DNA of 64,000 bases, taken from assembly GCA_033002965.1 (NCBI GenBank), contig JAURVB010002012.1:20565-84564 (forward strand), written 5' to 3'. Each line of letters starts with the position of its first letter. Positions within the stretch are counted from its first letter, which is position 1. Positions 48,118 through 60,024 of the stretch are shown piece by piece. Both the position numbers and the translations under genes were made by a program. Origin of the DNA: Piper betle (Eukaryota; Streptophyta; Magnoliopsida; Piperales; Piperaceae). A model generated the notes under the pieces. That model saw only the letters and a program-made list of their open reading frames with translations. It was not told the DNA's origin and did not search any database.

Positions 48118-49518
48118 GGTTGGTGGCTGTGGAAAGAAGAGATAGATCTGCGATGACCAAATCAGATGCATTTTCATGTTTTCCAACCTCCCTTTAAGTT
48201 TTTTTATGGCTTTGGATGGGGACTAGATCAGACCAGGAGCATCCCCTTCCAATTTGAGTCACAATCTACGTTCAACATACCAATAAAAAATGAAACCCTC
48301 AAATGAAGTTTTGTGCTCAAGTTCAATGTACCTTGGGAATAAAAAATGAATATACAAAAGTAGCACGGGGACCCTTCGATGCCATTGTGTCCCAACCATA
48401 TCCACGTCCACACCTTAATTAGCTCGTCCGGATCATTCTGTCCACGTGACCAAGTTTAAAACGGCCACGACGATAATCAGATTCAGATGGTTGTTTCGTG
48501 TTATACATTCAGATTTTGTTATATGGTGATGATCAATCATGTGTTTATTATACATATGTTTACCATATTTTCCGTTCTTGCTGTTAACAAAATCTTCACC
48601 CACTTGTAGATTACTTAGTATATGGGGTAGACGTAGCCAAAAACATACATCGATCCCACAAAGAGAGATAAGGTCTTTCCTTCATCTGTTTATTGTTTTC
48701 TGGCGGCCGGCGATCATTCCAGACTGTAATTATCCGATGGACCGCTCAAGCCGGCCTGTGGTTCTGCAATGGATAATATGCCAACCCATGATGAGTTGAC
48801 AGTTAAGTTCGGCCTGCTTGATAACATGCCAACCCATACATTATTTGCTCACTCGAGGCAAGAATAATGAAAAATATGTGGATCAATTATTTCTTTGGCA
48901 AAACCCAGTTAGTTTCAACGGAGACGATCATTATGGTAGTGCGTTTACCTAACTACCAGGTCCCATGGTGTTGTTTGATTATGTGGTTCACGTTTAAGCT
49001 TAGCTCAATTGTTACCGAGAAATTCATCCCATAACGCCCATCACGAACGGTTGCTGCACCAACATTATACGTATATATATACACTCATGTCTTCTCTTGC
49101 AAAAGATCTTCTTTCTCATGACGTACGTCTTATCCTTGATTGATTCTTCCGAAACATGATGAGAAGTAAAATAATACAAACATACCCGAGGAAAGCTCTT
49201 TCGGGATCGGTTCCGTGGTGATGGCATCCTAATTTTGGTTCGTGCATGTAAATGTAGAACATAACGACGGCTCTGTTAAGTATTGATCAGCTCATGGTGG
49301 GTATAAAAGTTAGGAAGTTACATTGGAAGAGACGGCCAACAGCAACGCCTGTCGTCAACATTCATTCCAACAGTAGTGCTTGACAACGCGTTAAAATAAG
49401 GAACGGTTCTCAAGACCAAGCCCATTCTTTCTTTATGTTTAACCCATATTTCTCTCCTCCTCATCTCCTATAAATGATTTCTTCTTCCGATTCTCCTCTC
49501 CCTGCTTCATCCCCGTTC
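47784..49518. other. Spacer with (TA)n microsatellite
   Basis: A (TA)n tract lies at 48076-48112. No gene was recognised in the rest. The last few hundred bases are probably upstream regulatory DNA of the ARGOS-like gene; a TATAAAT word is at 49470. Confidence 0.45.
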
Positions 49519-49535
49519 TATTATATATAATCACA
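49519..49535 (+). promoter_or_regulatory. Candidate TATA box of the ARGOS-like gene
   Basis: TTATATATAATC lies about 190 bp before the main ATG and 140 bp before the uORF. Another candidate, CTATAAATG at 49469, is further upstream. Confidence 0.35.
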
Positions 49536-49666
49536 TATAGCGAAGTTGCATACGATCATCACTGATTCGGTGGGCATCTATGCATCGATTACGACACAGA
49601 AAGGCCGGATGGGACGAAAAGGAACCAGCGCCAATATCATACTACAGAAAGTTCGTTTAAGCAGAC

Positions 49667-49744
49667 ATGGAAGGAGTTGACGGATGTGTGCCAACCAGGT
49701 GGACTCTAGAGGAGATCAATGGATACCCCTTCAACATCTCCTGA
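49667..49744 (+). other. Upstream ORF overlapping the ARGOS-like start
   Basis: The ATG at 49667 opens 25 codons and ends TGA at 49742-49744, past the main ATG (49719) and in a different frame. Ribosomes starting here would miss the main start, so it could hold translation down. The peptide resembles nothing known to me. Confidence 0.5.
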
Positions 49745-49967
49745 TCAATATACCTCTCCTCCACTTACGCTTTGGATGGTTAGGTACTTTAGTGTGATCT
49801 CAGCCTTGATTCTGCTGGCCCTCGCGGCATCTTTGATCATCCTCCCACTGGTGCTCCCTCCTCTCCCTCCTCCACCTTTTATGCTGCTACTCGTGCCCAT
49901 TGCAATTATGGTTTTGCTTCTCTTCCTTGCATTTGCTTCGTCGGATACAGTTGCTCCTTCCTTCTGA
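49719..49967 (+). CDS. ARGOS-like / ORGAN SIZE RELATED (OSR) protein, 82 aa
   Basis: This is a small membrane protein of the ARGOS/ARL/OSR family. Known members promote organ growth and reduce ethylene response, acting in the endoplasmic reticulum membrane. The conserved domain is complete: VRYFSVISALILLALAASLI, then LPLVLPPLPPPPFMLLLVPI with the family hallmark LPPLPPPP linking two hydrophobic helices, then IMVLLLFLAFASS. It is intronless and of normal length (family about 80-140 residues). The N-terminal 21 residues are polar and variable, as usual. The frame is intact. Confidence 0.93.
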   Translation: MDTPSTSPDQYTSPPLTLWMVRYFSVISALILLALAASLIILPLVLPPLPPPPFMLLLVPIAIMVLLLFLAFASSDTVAPSF

Positions 49968-51535
49968 TGCTTAGCAAATAAAAATGGGTAGGCTTGCTAT
50001 CAAGGAATAACGTTTCCCGCGCTTCATCATCTCTCTTTCTATATGTATATAGTCTCTGGTCGGCCAAGAACTTGTAAATTCTGTTTGTATCATGCATCAA
50101 TTAGACCGTCTACACTTTTTTTAATTTTTAACATCATGAAAACTGTTTTTTTATAGACACATAAATACTGTTGATGACAACTCTTTTCTTGAATTTTAGT
50201 ACTTCATCTATGAGTAATTATTATCGGACCCCTTTCGCTTCATCCATAAAAAACACAAAATTTGAAAAGGCTCAACAGGGTAATGGGAGTCTTTCAAACC
50301 GGCAGCGCCTCAGTTGCCAAAAAGCTTTTCCATCTCTTTAATCTCCATTAATTAATTTTTATGTATTGGATAAACCCAAATCTTCAATCTTTAATTTTCC
50401 AACATCGGAGACAGTAAACAGGGAGAACTGAAAAATCAACAGGGCTTCATCAGGATACAAGTATAAATAAGAATATGTACATATATCTCACAGCAAAGAA
50501 ATAAATGATTTCCTTCCATATAGGTCAGCTCATCTGTCAAGAAGCTTCTTCCTATGAGTATGTGAAAAGAAAAAGAAAAAAGACAGAAAAATTTTGCTCT
50601 CATTGGTCTTGAAGGATCAATTAAGCATGCTTTTAACTTTTTCGGATTTCAGACGAGGCCGGCTGTGTGCAACGCCGATACAAGGCAGTGGCAAAATTAA
50701 ATTCTAAACAGCGAAACTGTTTCACTGTTTCTGCCATTAATAAGTACGCTGCATTACAACACAAGCATCATTCAAACGTCAAACTATTCTTTACAGTTGA
50801 TAAGACAATAAAGACATAAGCATTCTGACTGACATGCGTATGTACGTTAAAGCAGATTCGTGGCAAATATATAATACAGCTCATCATGACAGAGAGTGAA
50901 TTGAGAGGATACAATTCTACACTCCTCTAAACGTGCAAACTCATTAGACTCTACGTATAGAATTAAATCGCACCTCTTTTAAACTTGTCTTTTCTTGAAT
51001 CATTTACAAACATGGCGAAGTCATGTCAGCACTTACTTTTGTGCTTAACGAGGACACGACAAATGTTTAGGCACTTTGAAATGCGGAGTATATATATATA
51101 TATACCCTCGACACCAAAACTATTTTAACATATAGATAGAAAAAAAAGAATTATGACATGACAGGATAAAAGCGTAACAGCCTAGGAGCTCTTAAAGGAG
51201 GTGTACCAAGGATATACACGTAGGTTGAAAAACCATGCTCATCACCACGAACAATATTGGTCGGGCAGCACCGGCCACCTCATCGGGCAGCCTGCCATCA
51301 TCACCCAGCGAAACAAGTATTCACAATTTTAAGTACGTTTATATAAAAACAACCCAATTTCTAATCAAAAAGTCCAACAAACACTCCAAAACTCACAAGG
51401 AATTTCTCAGATGCATGTCAAAAAGTTTTTTTTTTGAATTTTCCAATCCATGCCACAACGTGAATGAATTAAGGGACCCTAATATAATGAACCCCAAAAA
51501 TATTTCTTTGTATTAAATAAACAGATATTTGTTAT
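49968..51535. other. Intergenic AT-rich DNA
   Basis: This holds the 3' region of the ARGOS-like gene and then spacer, with a (TA)n tract at 51090-51104. No gene recognised. Confidence 0.4.
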
Positions 51536-53589
51536 ATATATATATATACGCAAAGTGCTATTATGACCGTTGGATCAAAATCCAACGGTTCAAATCTTTC
51601 CTTCTTTTTTCCCCTCCCCAGCTTTCTCCTGCACGGGCCGCATTCCCCTCCCCTGTTGGATTCTGCCGCCGGCCCCGCCCTCGCTCCCCCAGCCTACCCC
51701 TGCCCAGGGCCTCGCATGCAGCCACGATCCCCCACCGCCCCATCGCCCAGCCGCAGTGCCACCTAGCCCCCGCCCGCAGCCACATTCCCGCCCCCTCCCC
51801 TCACCCTTGCCCGAGCGGCGGTCCCCCCGCCACCCCCTACAGTCGAGGCCCCCCTCGCGCCCCAGCCTAACCCCTCTACTGCCCGCTCGGCCCCTGCCAC
51901 CGGCGGTCAGCAGCGAGGTCGCCAATGGTGAGGTGGCGCGGCAAACAGGGGGGTGGAAGAACAGGAAAAGGTAGTTTCGTAATAAAAACTTTATTTGATC
52001 CCGACTCGAGTTAATTTTTATTACGAAATAAATATTTAAAAAATAAAATAATTTTCTAATAAAAATATTACTCGGTCCCAACCTGTGTTAATATTATGAA
52101 AAAATATTTTAAAATAAAATATTTTTATAATAAAAACTTGACTCAATCTTGCGCAGGGGATGTCGGTGATGGTAATTTCGTAATAAAAATTTGACTCGCT
52201 CCTGACTCTCCTGTCTTGAGTTAATATTATGGAATTAATTTTAAAAATAAAAAATAAAATAATTTTATAATAAAACTTGACTCAATTTAATATAACAAAA
52301 TAAATTTTTAAAAAATTTAAAAATAAAATACAATAAAATAAAACTTGACTTAAGTCGGGAAAGAGTCACGTTTTTATTTTATGGTATTTTATTTTTAAAA
52401 TTTATTTTATAATATTAAATCGAGTCAAGTTTTTATTGAGAAATTATTTTTAATTTTATTTTTTAAAAATTATTTTTAATATTTATTTAGTAATATTGAC
52501 TCTGGAACAGTCTAAATTTTTATTACGAAATTGCCATCGCCCCTTCCACCCTGCTCTTCCTCCCCTGCCCTGTTTTTGTGCCCCACTATCGGCGGTGCTG
52601 TTGGTGACGCCAACGTAGGGTTGGGGCGAAACGGGACGATAGGGGGAGACGGCACGGGGTGGGGCGAAACTGGGGGAGGGGTTGATTATGAAAAGTTTTT
52701 ATTATGAAATTATTTTATTTTTAAAAAATTATTTTATAGTATTAACTTGAGTCCCGAGTGAGTCAAGTTTTTATTACAGAATTATTTTATTTTTTAAATT
52801 TATTTTGTAGTCAAACTTGACTTGATCTCTCGCAAGATCGAGTCAAGTTTTTATTATAAAATAAATTTATTAAAAAATTTTAAAAAATAAAATAATTTCG
52901 TAGTAAAAATTTGACTCAGTCACACTCGAGTCAATACTATAAAATAAATTTTTTAAAAATAAAATAATTTCATAATAAAAACTTGACTTGGTCATGTGCA
53001 AAATCGAGTTAAATTTTTATTATAAAATTATTTTATATTTTTTAAAATTTATTTCATATTATTAACTCGAGTTATGACCCCGAGTCGATTCCGAGTTAAA
53101 TTTTTATTATGAAATTATTATATTTCCTTTTAAATTTATTTTATAATAAAAATTTAGTTCGAATGTGATTGAGTAAAATTTTTATTACCATATTACCCTT
53201 CACTGTTTCCCCCCTCTGTTTCCCGCGCCACCTCACCGCTGGCGAGCTCGCTGGCGACCGCCTACCGGGGGGAGAGAAGGGCAGCCGGGGAGCAAGGGGC
53301 CGGGTGCGGGGGGCGGGCCTGGGGCAGGGTGCAGTATGGGGGCGGCGAGCCGGGGCGAGGGCGGGATGGCCGGTGTTCGAGGGTGGGATGGGGGCCGTGG
53401 GGCGGGATGGGGCGGGGGTCGGAGGGCTGGGCGGGCCCGAGGGTGACGGAATCTGGCGGGTGGGTGGCAAAGGGGGAGGGAGGGGGTGGGAAATGTGGGA
53501 GATAATTAATGGTCGTTGGATTTCGATCCAACAGCCATCAAAGAAATGCGCTACCTCACTGCAAAAAATAGGCTGCGCAATACAGTCTT

Positions 53590-53595
<6 letters not shown>
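51536..53595. repeat. Fold-back repeat E4 between (TA)n tracts
   Basis: The left end has CCGTTGGATCAAAATCCAAC (51569-51588) and the right end GTCGTTGGATTTCGATCCAA (53512-53531), then GCGCTACC and GGCTGCGCAATAC. Between them are a GC-rich island (51600-51960), AT-rich palindromic arrays (51970-52520 and 52690-53190), a small GC island (52530-52680), and a large GC island (53195-53490). Each island edge has the TAATTTCGTAATAAAAA-type junction. (TA)n is on both sides. No transposase is seen. Confidence 0.7.

Positions 53596-53633
<38 letters not shown>
53596..53633. repeat. (TA)n microsatellite between two fold-back elements
   Basis: About 19 TA units are shared as the border of E4 and E5. Confidence 0.95.
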
Positions 53634-53637
<4 letters not shown>

Positions 53638-54362
53638 AGTGCTATGGTGCGTCGCAAGTTTTTACAGCGTACCATACGCTGCTGAATGAGAGCCGTTGGA
53701 TTAAAATCCAGCGGCTCTCATTCGTCCTCTTATTTTTAGATTTATATACCCGATTACCTGCCTGACCGCCTGACCTGTCCGAACCGAACCGCCCGCTTGC
53801 GACCATGCCACCACCTCCCGCCTGCAGCCGCCGGCCTCACCCCCGTCGGCGGCCCCACCTCCACCCCTCCCCTGCCCGGCCGCCGCTGCCGCCGTGGTCC
53901 CGCCCCAGCCGGCAACCCCCCCTCTCCACCTATGCTAGATCCGTGCCCCCTCCGCCCCCGCCCATCCCTGGCTGGCACCCCACCATCCCCCTCCACCACC
54001 TCTGGGCGGTGGTGGAGGGGGGTTGGGGCACCAGCCAGGGACGAGCCGGGACAGAGGGGGCGCGGATCTGGCAGTGGCGGAGGGGGTGGGGGTTGACTGT
54101 TGAGGGGCGGGACTACGGCAGCAAGCGGTGGCCGGGCAGGGGTGTGGGTGGAGGGCTGGGCCGCTAGCAGGGGCGAGGCCGCGGTGGTAGGCGACGAGGC
54201 TGCAGTGGCAGCAGCAGGCGATGGTGCAGTGCGGGCAGGTAGTCTGATTCGTGCAGGTTAGGCAGGTCGGACGAGTAATTGAGTCTACAAATTTACAAAA
54301 ATAAGAAGATGGATGAAAGTCGCCGGATTTTAATCGTGCACGAAAATTTATAACGTACCATA
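53634..54362. repeat. Fold-back repeat E5 between (TA)n tracts
   Basis: The left end carries GGTGCGTCGC and AGCGTACCATACG, then the hairpin GAGCCGTTGGATTAAAATCC (53689-53708). The right end carries GTCGCCGGATTTTAATCG and TTATAACGTACCATAATA as the inverse. The middle is a GC-rich low-complexity island without the long AT arrays, making this the shortest of the group. A (TA)n follows at 54368-54386. Confidence 0.65.
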
Positions 54363-54386
54363 ATATTTATATATATATATATATAT

Positions 54387-55567
54387 AAAGGGGGAGTCGG
54401 GTACCATACGAAATGTCACCTCAGGGAAGGAGGTCCGTCCGTAATGTCGGCCTAAGTGACAAAGTAAGGCTAGATTAGAGACAGGTTGAGTACGGAAAAC
54501 TGCTCAAGCAGTCAAGTCTTGCCGCCCAACGCGCATATGCAATCCAAGTCTTACCCACCGTTTTTATTGGTAAACTAGCCCACAGTTTCCAATAGACGTC
54601 TTTTCCGCGCCTAATTAGTCACCATATAGAACAGCAGTGTTATCAAATCTCAAACTACAAAAAGATCAACCGAAAAAATTAAAATGAGGGGATATGCTGT
54701 TAATTTTCTTTCAAAGCAAACAATGAGGCTATGGTTTCTGCCACTGGTCCATTGATTTTCCAGTGGAAAGAGACATCTGAGGTCATAGTCAGATGGCTTC
54801 TAAAGCAAACAATGAGGCTAAAATTATAAAGATACTCGACCTAGCTGAAGGTGAATATATCTGAGAAAAAGCCGAGACAATAACGGCTGAAAAAATTGGT
54901 CTTCTCAGGGACCATAATTGAGAAGACCAATTTTTCCAACAGCCCGATTCTGGATGAAACAAGGATCTTGGGAAAACCTTGAACTGAGTTAACCAGGGCA
55001 AGATAGTGCGGAAGTTCTAAAATAGAAATATGATGCTTAATTCTCACCAAAATGATGACGAAACGACTTTTTACCAAACAGGCAGGGCAGACGTGAATGG
55101 TGATGCCCCTACTCACAGAGAACATGCACATGGCTTCCGAGTTTTGAGTTCCCATTTCAACATGCCTAACCTAAATCATATAACCACTACGGTAAAAGAA
55201 CAGCAAAATGGCAAAGGTCAAAATATGGCTACAAAAAAACATCCACTCTCATCACTGCAGGGTGAAAACATATGCTTCTTGAACACTGCACGATGCAAAA
55301 CATCCAAACAAAGTAAGTCATGTTAAGGTTACAGGCCGATAGTTTGCAACACCAAAAAATGAAAGCCATCAAATAAGTAATTTTCAACCGGCAACAGTGG
55401 GATCATATAAATTGGTGATGTCGGTGTGGTTTTAATCGTCAACAAGAGTGAATGGTGCTATCATTCTTCATACACTAGACACAAGTCTAAAAACCAAATA
55501 CAAAATCTATGAACAAGTTGGCAAGACAGCAGAAATTGTGTTGAAGAATTGGACATCACATACCACT
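54387..55567. other. Spacer, possibly intronic
   Basis: No recognised gene. It may belong to the same minus-strand transcription unit as the candidate exon that follows. The phrase GAGAAGACCAATTTTT (54920) is repeated in inverted form at 54894-54903 (AAATTGGTCTTCTC), giving a local hairpin. Confidence 0.3.
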
Positions 55568-55694
55568 TGATATTTGATAAAGACTCTATGTTCCGGAAGC
55601 GGGCTCCTGCATCGCTTACATAACTTGGCAGGTGATTAATGGCAACTCCATACATCATGGACGAAGATGGGTGCAGGAGCCATATGCAAACTGC
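55568..55694 (-). CDS. Candidate exon of an unrecognised gene
   Basis: On the minus strand an acceptor TTTCCATTACAG is followed by an open frame AVCIWLLHPSSSMMYGVAIN then HLPSYVSDAGARFRNIESLS and NIKW, and a good donor GTATGTG. The splice signals fit and the protein looks membrane-like at its start. I do not recognise the family and could not find neighbouring exons. Confidence 0.3.
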
Positions 55695-55699
55695 CTGTA

Positions 55700-56767
55700 A
55701 TGGAAATGTGGCATTGACAAGAGTCATCACTTGAGGTACTTGAACTTTTTGTCGTCCAAATAAAGTTTTGAAAATCTAGTCCGGCCAATAACTTGAAAAG
55801 CTAATGCAAAACAGGTCACAACAAAAAAATCAAGAGGTCGCCCCTAAAAAAATAAGAAAAGGCTTAGAAATATATCACCAGCGCCTATTCCTTGAAACTA
55901 TTTTTTCAACATTACTCCTTGAAACTTATAAATAACAGCTACCATAACATAAATAATAAAATTATAAAAAAATTGTCCAAAATATCCTAGTTTCCTTAAG
56001 TGATTAACACTGGTAACTGAAAAGAATAAAATAAGATTGCACATTTCGTCCAGACAGTTAATTGTGTCAGTAATAAGCCACTTATTTAAATCCAAAATCG
56101 ATACTAGAAAAGAAATGAAACAACGCAAATCATTGACGACAATGCCAACTTAGTATGGAAGTACGCAAAGGCTATGGGTGTTTCTTCCATGACGCGAATG
56201 CAAAATGCTTTCTGGAGTTGTAAGGGTAAGGTGAATATGGGGGTGGAGGGCAGCAACGGGTTTCCATTTTATCCATCATAGAGAAGCCGTCCCCGAGACC
56301 CAGCGGTTGCCTCAGACTCTTTGACCGGTTAAACGGCTCTTAAATAAAAAGCTTTTCTACGGGCTTAGTAAAATTGATAATCTGAATTGCACCCGTGGGT
56401 TGTAAATTTACATTAATGAGATTTGTTTTTTAAATGTAAATCATATTCACACAATTTTTAATTTATAGTTCAATTTGAAAAATACTACAAGCTCCTTAAT
56501 AAAATTATACCCCTCACAGCTATATAAATTTAATTCACAACACCTATTTAAATTTAATTTATAGAATTGTGGGCCTAAAATATAAAGAGTAAAAAAGATA
56601 CACACTATATTTACAATTTAAACTCACTAATAAGTATAATTTCATTAACATTATATTAATAATGAAATATTATTCACGTTATCAATCTACTTTAACAACA
56701 TAAATTAGATTTACCGTTTTACTAACCTCCAATATAAATTGATTTTAATCAATGAGTCCACTACTTC
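55700..56767. other. Spacer
   Basis: AT-rich DNA without a recognised gene, ending in a (TA)n tract (56768-56786). Confidence 0.4.
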
Positions 56768-56785
56768 ATATATATATATATATAT

Positions 56786-58215
56786 AGGATAATTTATGCT
56801 ATGCACTGCCATGTTTGGCAACACATGCATTGGTGGCCGTTGGATCGAAATCCAAAGGCCATCAATCTTTCTACAAGAATTTCCCTTCCCCACTGCTTGC
56901 CGCCGCTGCCTCGCCCGCATCCCTCCCCCCCCCCACACCCTGCCCGTTTTGCCCCCACCCCTGTCGCCCACATGCCCCTACCCACAGCCGTCCCCCCCAC
57001 CTGCCCTGTACCCCCCCCCCGCTGCCTGTTTTGCCCCCACCCCCGTCGCAGCCCCGCCTGCCCCCACTCGCAACCCTCCCCGGTGATGAGACAAAACACA
57101 AGGGGAAGGAAAAGGGCGATAACAATTTCGTAATAAAAACTTGGCTTGCTCTTGACTTAAGTCAAAATTTTAAAATAAATTTTAAAAATAAAATACAATA
57201 AAATAAAAACTTGACTCGCTCCCAACTCAAGTCAATATTGGGAAATAAATTTTAAAAATAAAATAACATAGCATAAAAACTTGACTCGCTCCCAACTCGA
57301 ATCAATATTAAGAAATAATTTTTTTAAAAAATAAAAATAAAATAACATAAAATAAAACTTGACTTGCTCCCAAGTCAAGTTAATCATAAATTAACAAGTT
57401 TTCCTAATTTCAGTATATGACTTAAAGTAGTTTTCCTAATTTCATGTACAACAATCTCGTAATATTATAAAATAAAATGGCAGGTAGTGATCGAGCCTGC
57501 TACTACTGGAGGCATCCAAGCTCGACTTAACTCGCTCCCGACTCGAGTCAAAATTAATTTTTTAAAATTTATTTCTTAATATCAACTCGAGTCGAAAGCG
57601 AGTCAAGTTTTTATTTTATGATATATTATTTGGTTTTTTAAAAATTCATTTCATAATATTAACTCAATTCGGGAGCAAATCCAAGTTTTTATTTTATGTT
57701 ATTTTATTTTTAAAATTTATTTCATAATTTTGACTCGAGTCGGGAGCGAATAAAATTTTTATTACAAAATTATCATTGCCCTTTCCTTCCCCCTGTGTGT
57801 TATCGTGCCACTGCCGGCGGTGATGCAAGTGACGCTGGCGTGGAGGAGGTCAGGGTAGCAGATGGTAGGGAGAAGCTCGATCGATGGGCGAGGGGGGAGG
57901 AGAACTAGGCGGGGCCACGACCGGGGTGGGGGCAAAATAGGCGGCAGGGGGGAAATAGGGCAGGTGGGGAGGAGGGTACGGGTGGGGGCTGCAAGTAGGG
58001 GCGGGAGGGCGAGGGCGAGGCAGCGGTGTCGGGGGTGGCTGCAAAACGGGTGGAGGGGGGGCTGCGGGTAGGGGGGCAGTGGCGGGCGGGGTGGCATAGT
58101 TGGGCAATGGGAGGAGGGAAATTCATGTGGAAAGATTGATGGCCGTTGGATTTCAATCCAACAGCCACCAATGCATGTGCTGCCAAACATGGCAGCGCAT
58201 AACAAAATGTCTATA
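56786..58215. repeat. Fold-back repeat E6, clearest terminal inverted repeats
   Basis: The left end reads TATGCACTGCCATGTTTGGC, then CACATGCATTGGTGGCCGTT, GGATCGAAATCC. The right end, on the other strand, reads TATGCGCTGCCATGTTTGGC, CACATGCATTGGTGGCTGTT, GGATTGAAATCC. That is about 75 bp of inverted repeat with few differences. Inside are a GC island (56880-57090), AT-rich palindromic arrays (57115-57770) and a second GC island (57780-58120). (TA)n lies on the left; only TATATA on the right. No transposase frame. Confidence 0.8.
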
Positions 58216-58297
58216 TAAATATCTTCAATGTCATCAGTCCTCTTGTTTTAGAAATTTTGTTCACATTTTCTTCTTGTCGTTACTTTCTCGTTCATCT

Positions 58298-58925
58298 ATG
58301 CTTAAGGAAGTGGTCAAGAAATTTAGCAAGTTACTTGGAGGAAAGCTATCTCTAGTACGTACTTTAACGCATGCCAAGATTTAATCTCGTAAAAATATTT
58401 GAAGTGGTACGAGTTTGATTTTTCTTTGGCGGATATTTTGTAAATGCTTAGGTTGTTGATGAGAATTGTGGGGGTTTCCCAAAGAAGGCCGACGCTAATA
58501 GATTCACGTCTTCCACTTCCGATGCCAAGCACAGTAAAATGCATACTCCTAACTTGGTGGCCAGGCTTATGGGTCTTGAGTCTATCCCCGTCCTAAATTG
58601 TGAAAAGCCATCCAAGAATGTTCTACCAACTAAGATATTGGAGCCAAGTATCGAAGCTACCACCAATAAAGTGACAATTCCAAATGGCTGGCTTCACCGA
58701 CAATTTTCTGCATCTGGCTCTCGGGGAAACTTTTCGTCAAATGAGAAAGAAAGAGAGGAGAGGATCACTTTTCTTCACCAGCCTCGTGGGACTAAAGACT
58801 ACATTGTTATGAATATAAAACTTGCCCGTCAATCACGAGCAAAATTCTGTGAGAGTTGGATAGAATGGAAAACTTTGCAAATTGGGGAACCACGATCAGA
58901 AACAAAAGTCGATGAAGTCAAGTAA
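58298..58925 (+). pseudogene. N-terminal fragment of a VARLMGLE (TRM/LONGIFOLIA-type) gene
   Basis: Exon 58298-58354 (MLKEVVKKFSKLLGGKLSL) joins in phase 0 to exon 58452-58925. The second exon contains TPNLVARLMGLESIPVLN, the conserved motif of plant TON1-recruiting (TRM) and related proteins that act on microtubules. The rest is serine/lysine-rich and stops after about 177 residues, whereas complete proteins have several hundred to a thousand. So this is a truncated gene or an alternative short form. It starts only 80 bp after the fold-back element E6. Confidence 0.6.
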
Positions 58926-59004
58926 AGATTTGAGGACCCGCAAGAGAAGTGTAGTCACCAAGCTGCCTCTTAACCTGGCCTAGTCGGACAAAAGACTTCA
59001 TTAC

Positions 59005-60024
59005 TATAACACCCCGATTTTGGTTCACCTAAAAACCAAATCATTACTATTACAATCAAGTTGAGTCATAACTAGGTTGATTAATCTATAAGACTTGAAC
59101 AAAAAAAAGGATTAAAATAGCCCTCTTAATGTCTCAAAAATAAAAAACATTACTAATTATACATGAAAACATATCAAGAACTAAACAATTATGCGCTGAA
59201 TACAAGTCTATGTAGCATCTATATGTCTTTCCACCTAAGCTAACCCAATACACAGGAATATAAGACTTATATATATAATAGAAGAAAAATGAGTGACAAA
59301 TATCACTGGTCAGAAAATAACTAGAATAAATTGGCAAGTGGAAACTGATTTTCAGGAAGAAAGAAAATCGTATATACTCTCGATGGGAATACTAAAGGCA
59401 CCTACTGAGGAGTTATCAAGTTGCAGACTCAATAGCATCCCTAATTGAATTGGTATTATCCCACTCTCAGCAATAACTGGTCCCACTCTAAGGAAAAAGC
59501 ACTAACCTAAGCCCTCTCCATACCTTCAAACAACGATGGTCAAGAGTACAATGGTTAAGTACTTTCAGAGAGTCGCCTTCACTACTCTCTGATACCACAA
59601 GTTTAGACATGCGCTCCATACAATAGTACCCATTTACTCCATACCTCTCTGGGTGTGAGAAAGTTCAAGATGTAGAGATGTCAGGATCCCTCGCGAATAG
59701 AAAACTCACTAATCTAATCTAGAGCCCCCTACGATGCACCCGTTCATGGTATACACGAGGTCAAATTTATCAACTCTCGTCTCTCTCAAAATTCGACAAA
59801 TACTATATATATATATATACTAGGTTGAGAAGGGAATTATATAAGTAGACCTGAAAACAATGTGATGTAGAACTAAGTTCGAAAACAACACGAGAGTTCT
59901 CATCCTCGAGGGATTGATAACATAAATAAAATGCGTCTACATAACTTGTATTAAATAAGGTATGATAAAACTGTTACTTAACACGCCTTACAATTTGAAA
60001 ATCAAATCCACAAGAAAGTAAGCA
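59005..60024 (+). repeat. Non-coding LTR-like repeat, copy 5 (interrupted)
   Basis: It starts TATAACACCCCGATTTTGG. It has the landmark GTTAAGTACTTTCAGAGAG (59553), CTGGGTGTGAGAAAG (59649) and AAGTAGACCTGAAAACAA (59843), plus a (TA)n at 59803-59818. It is cut at 60024 by the start of another copy of the same family. Confidence 0.6.
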
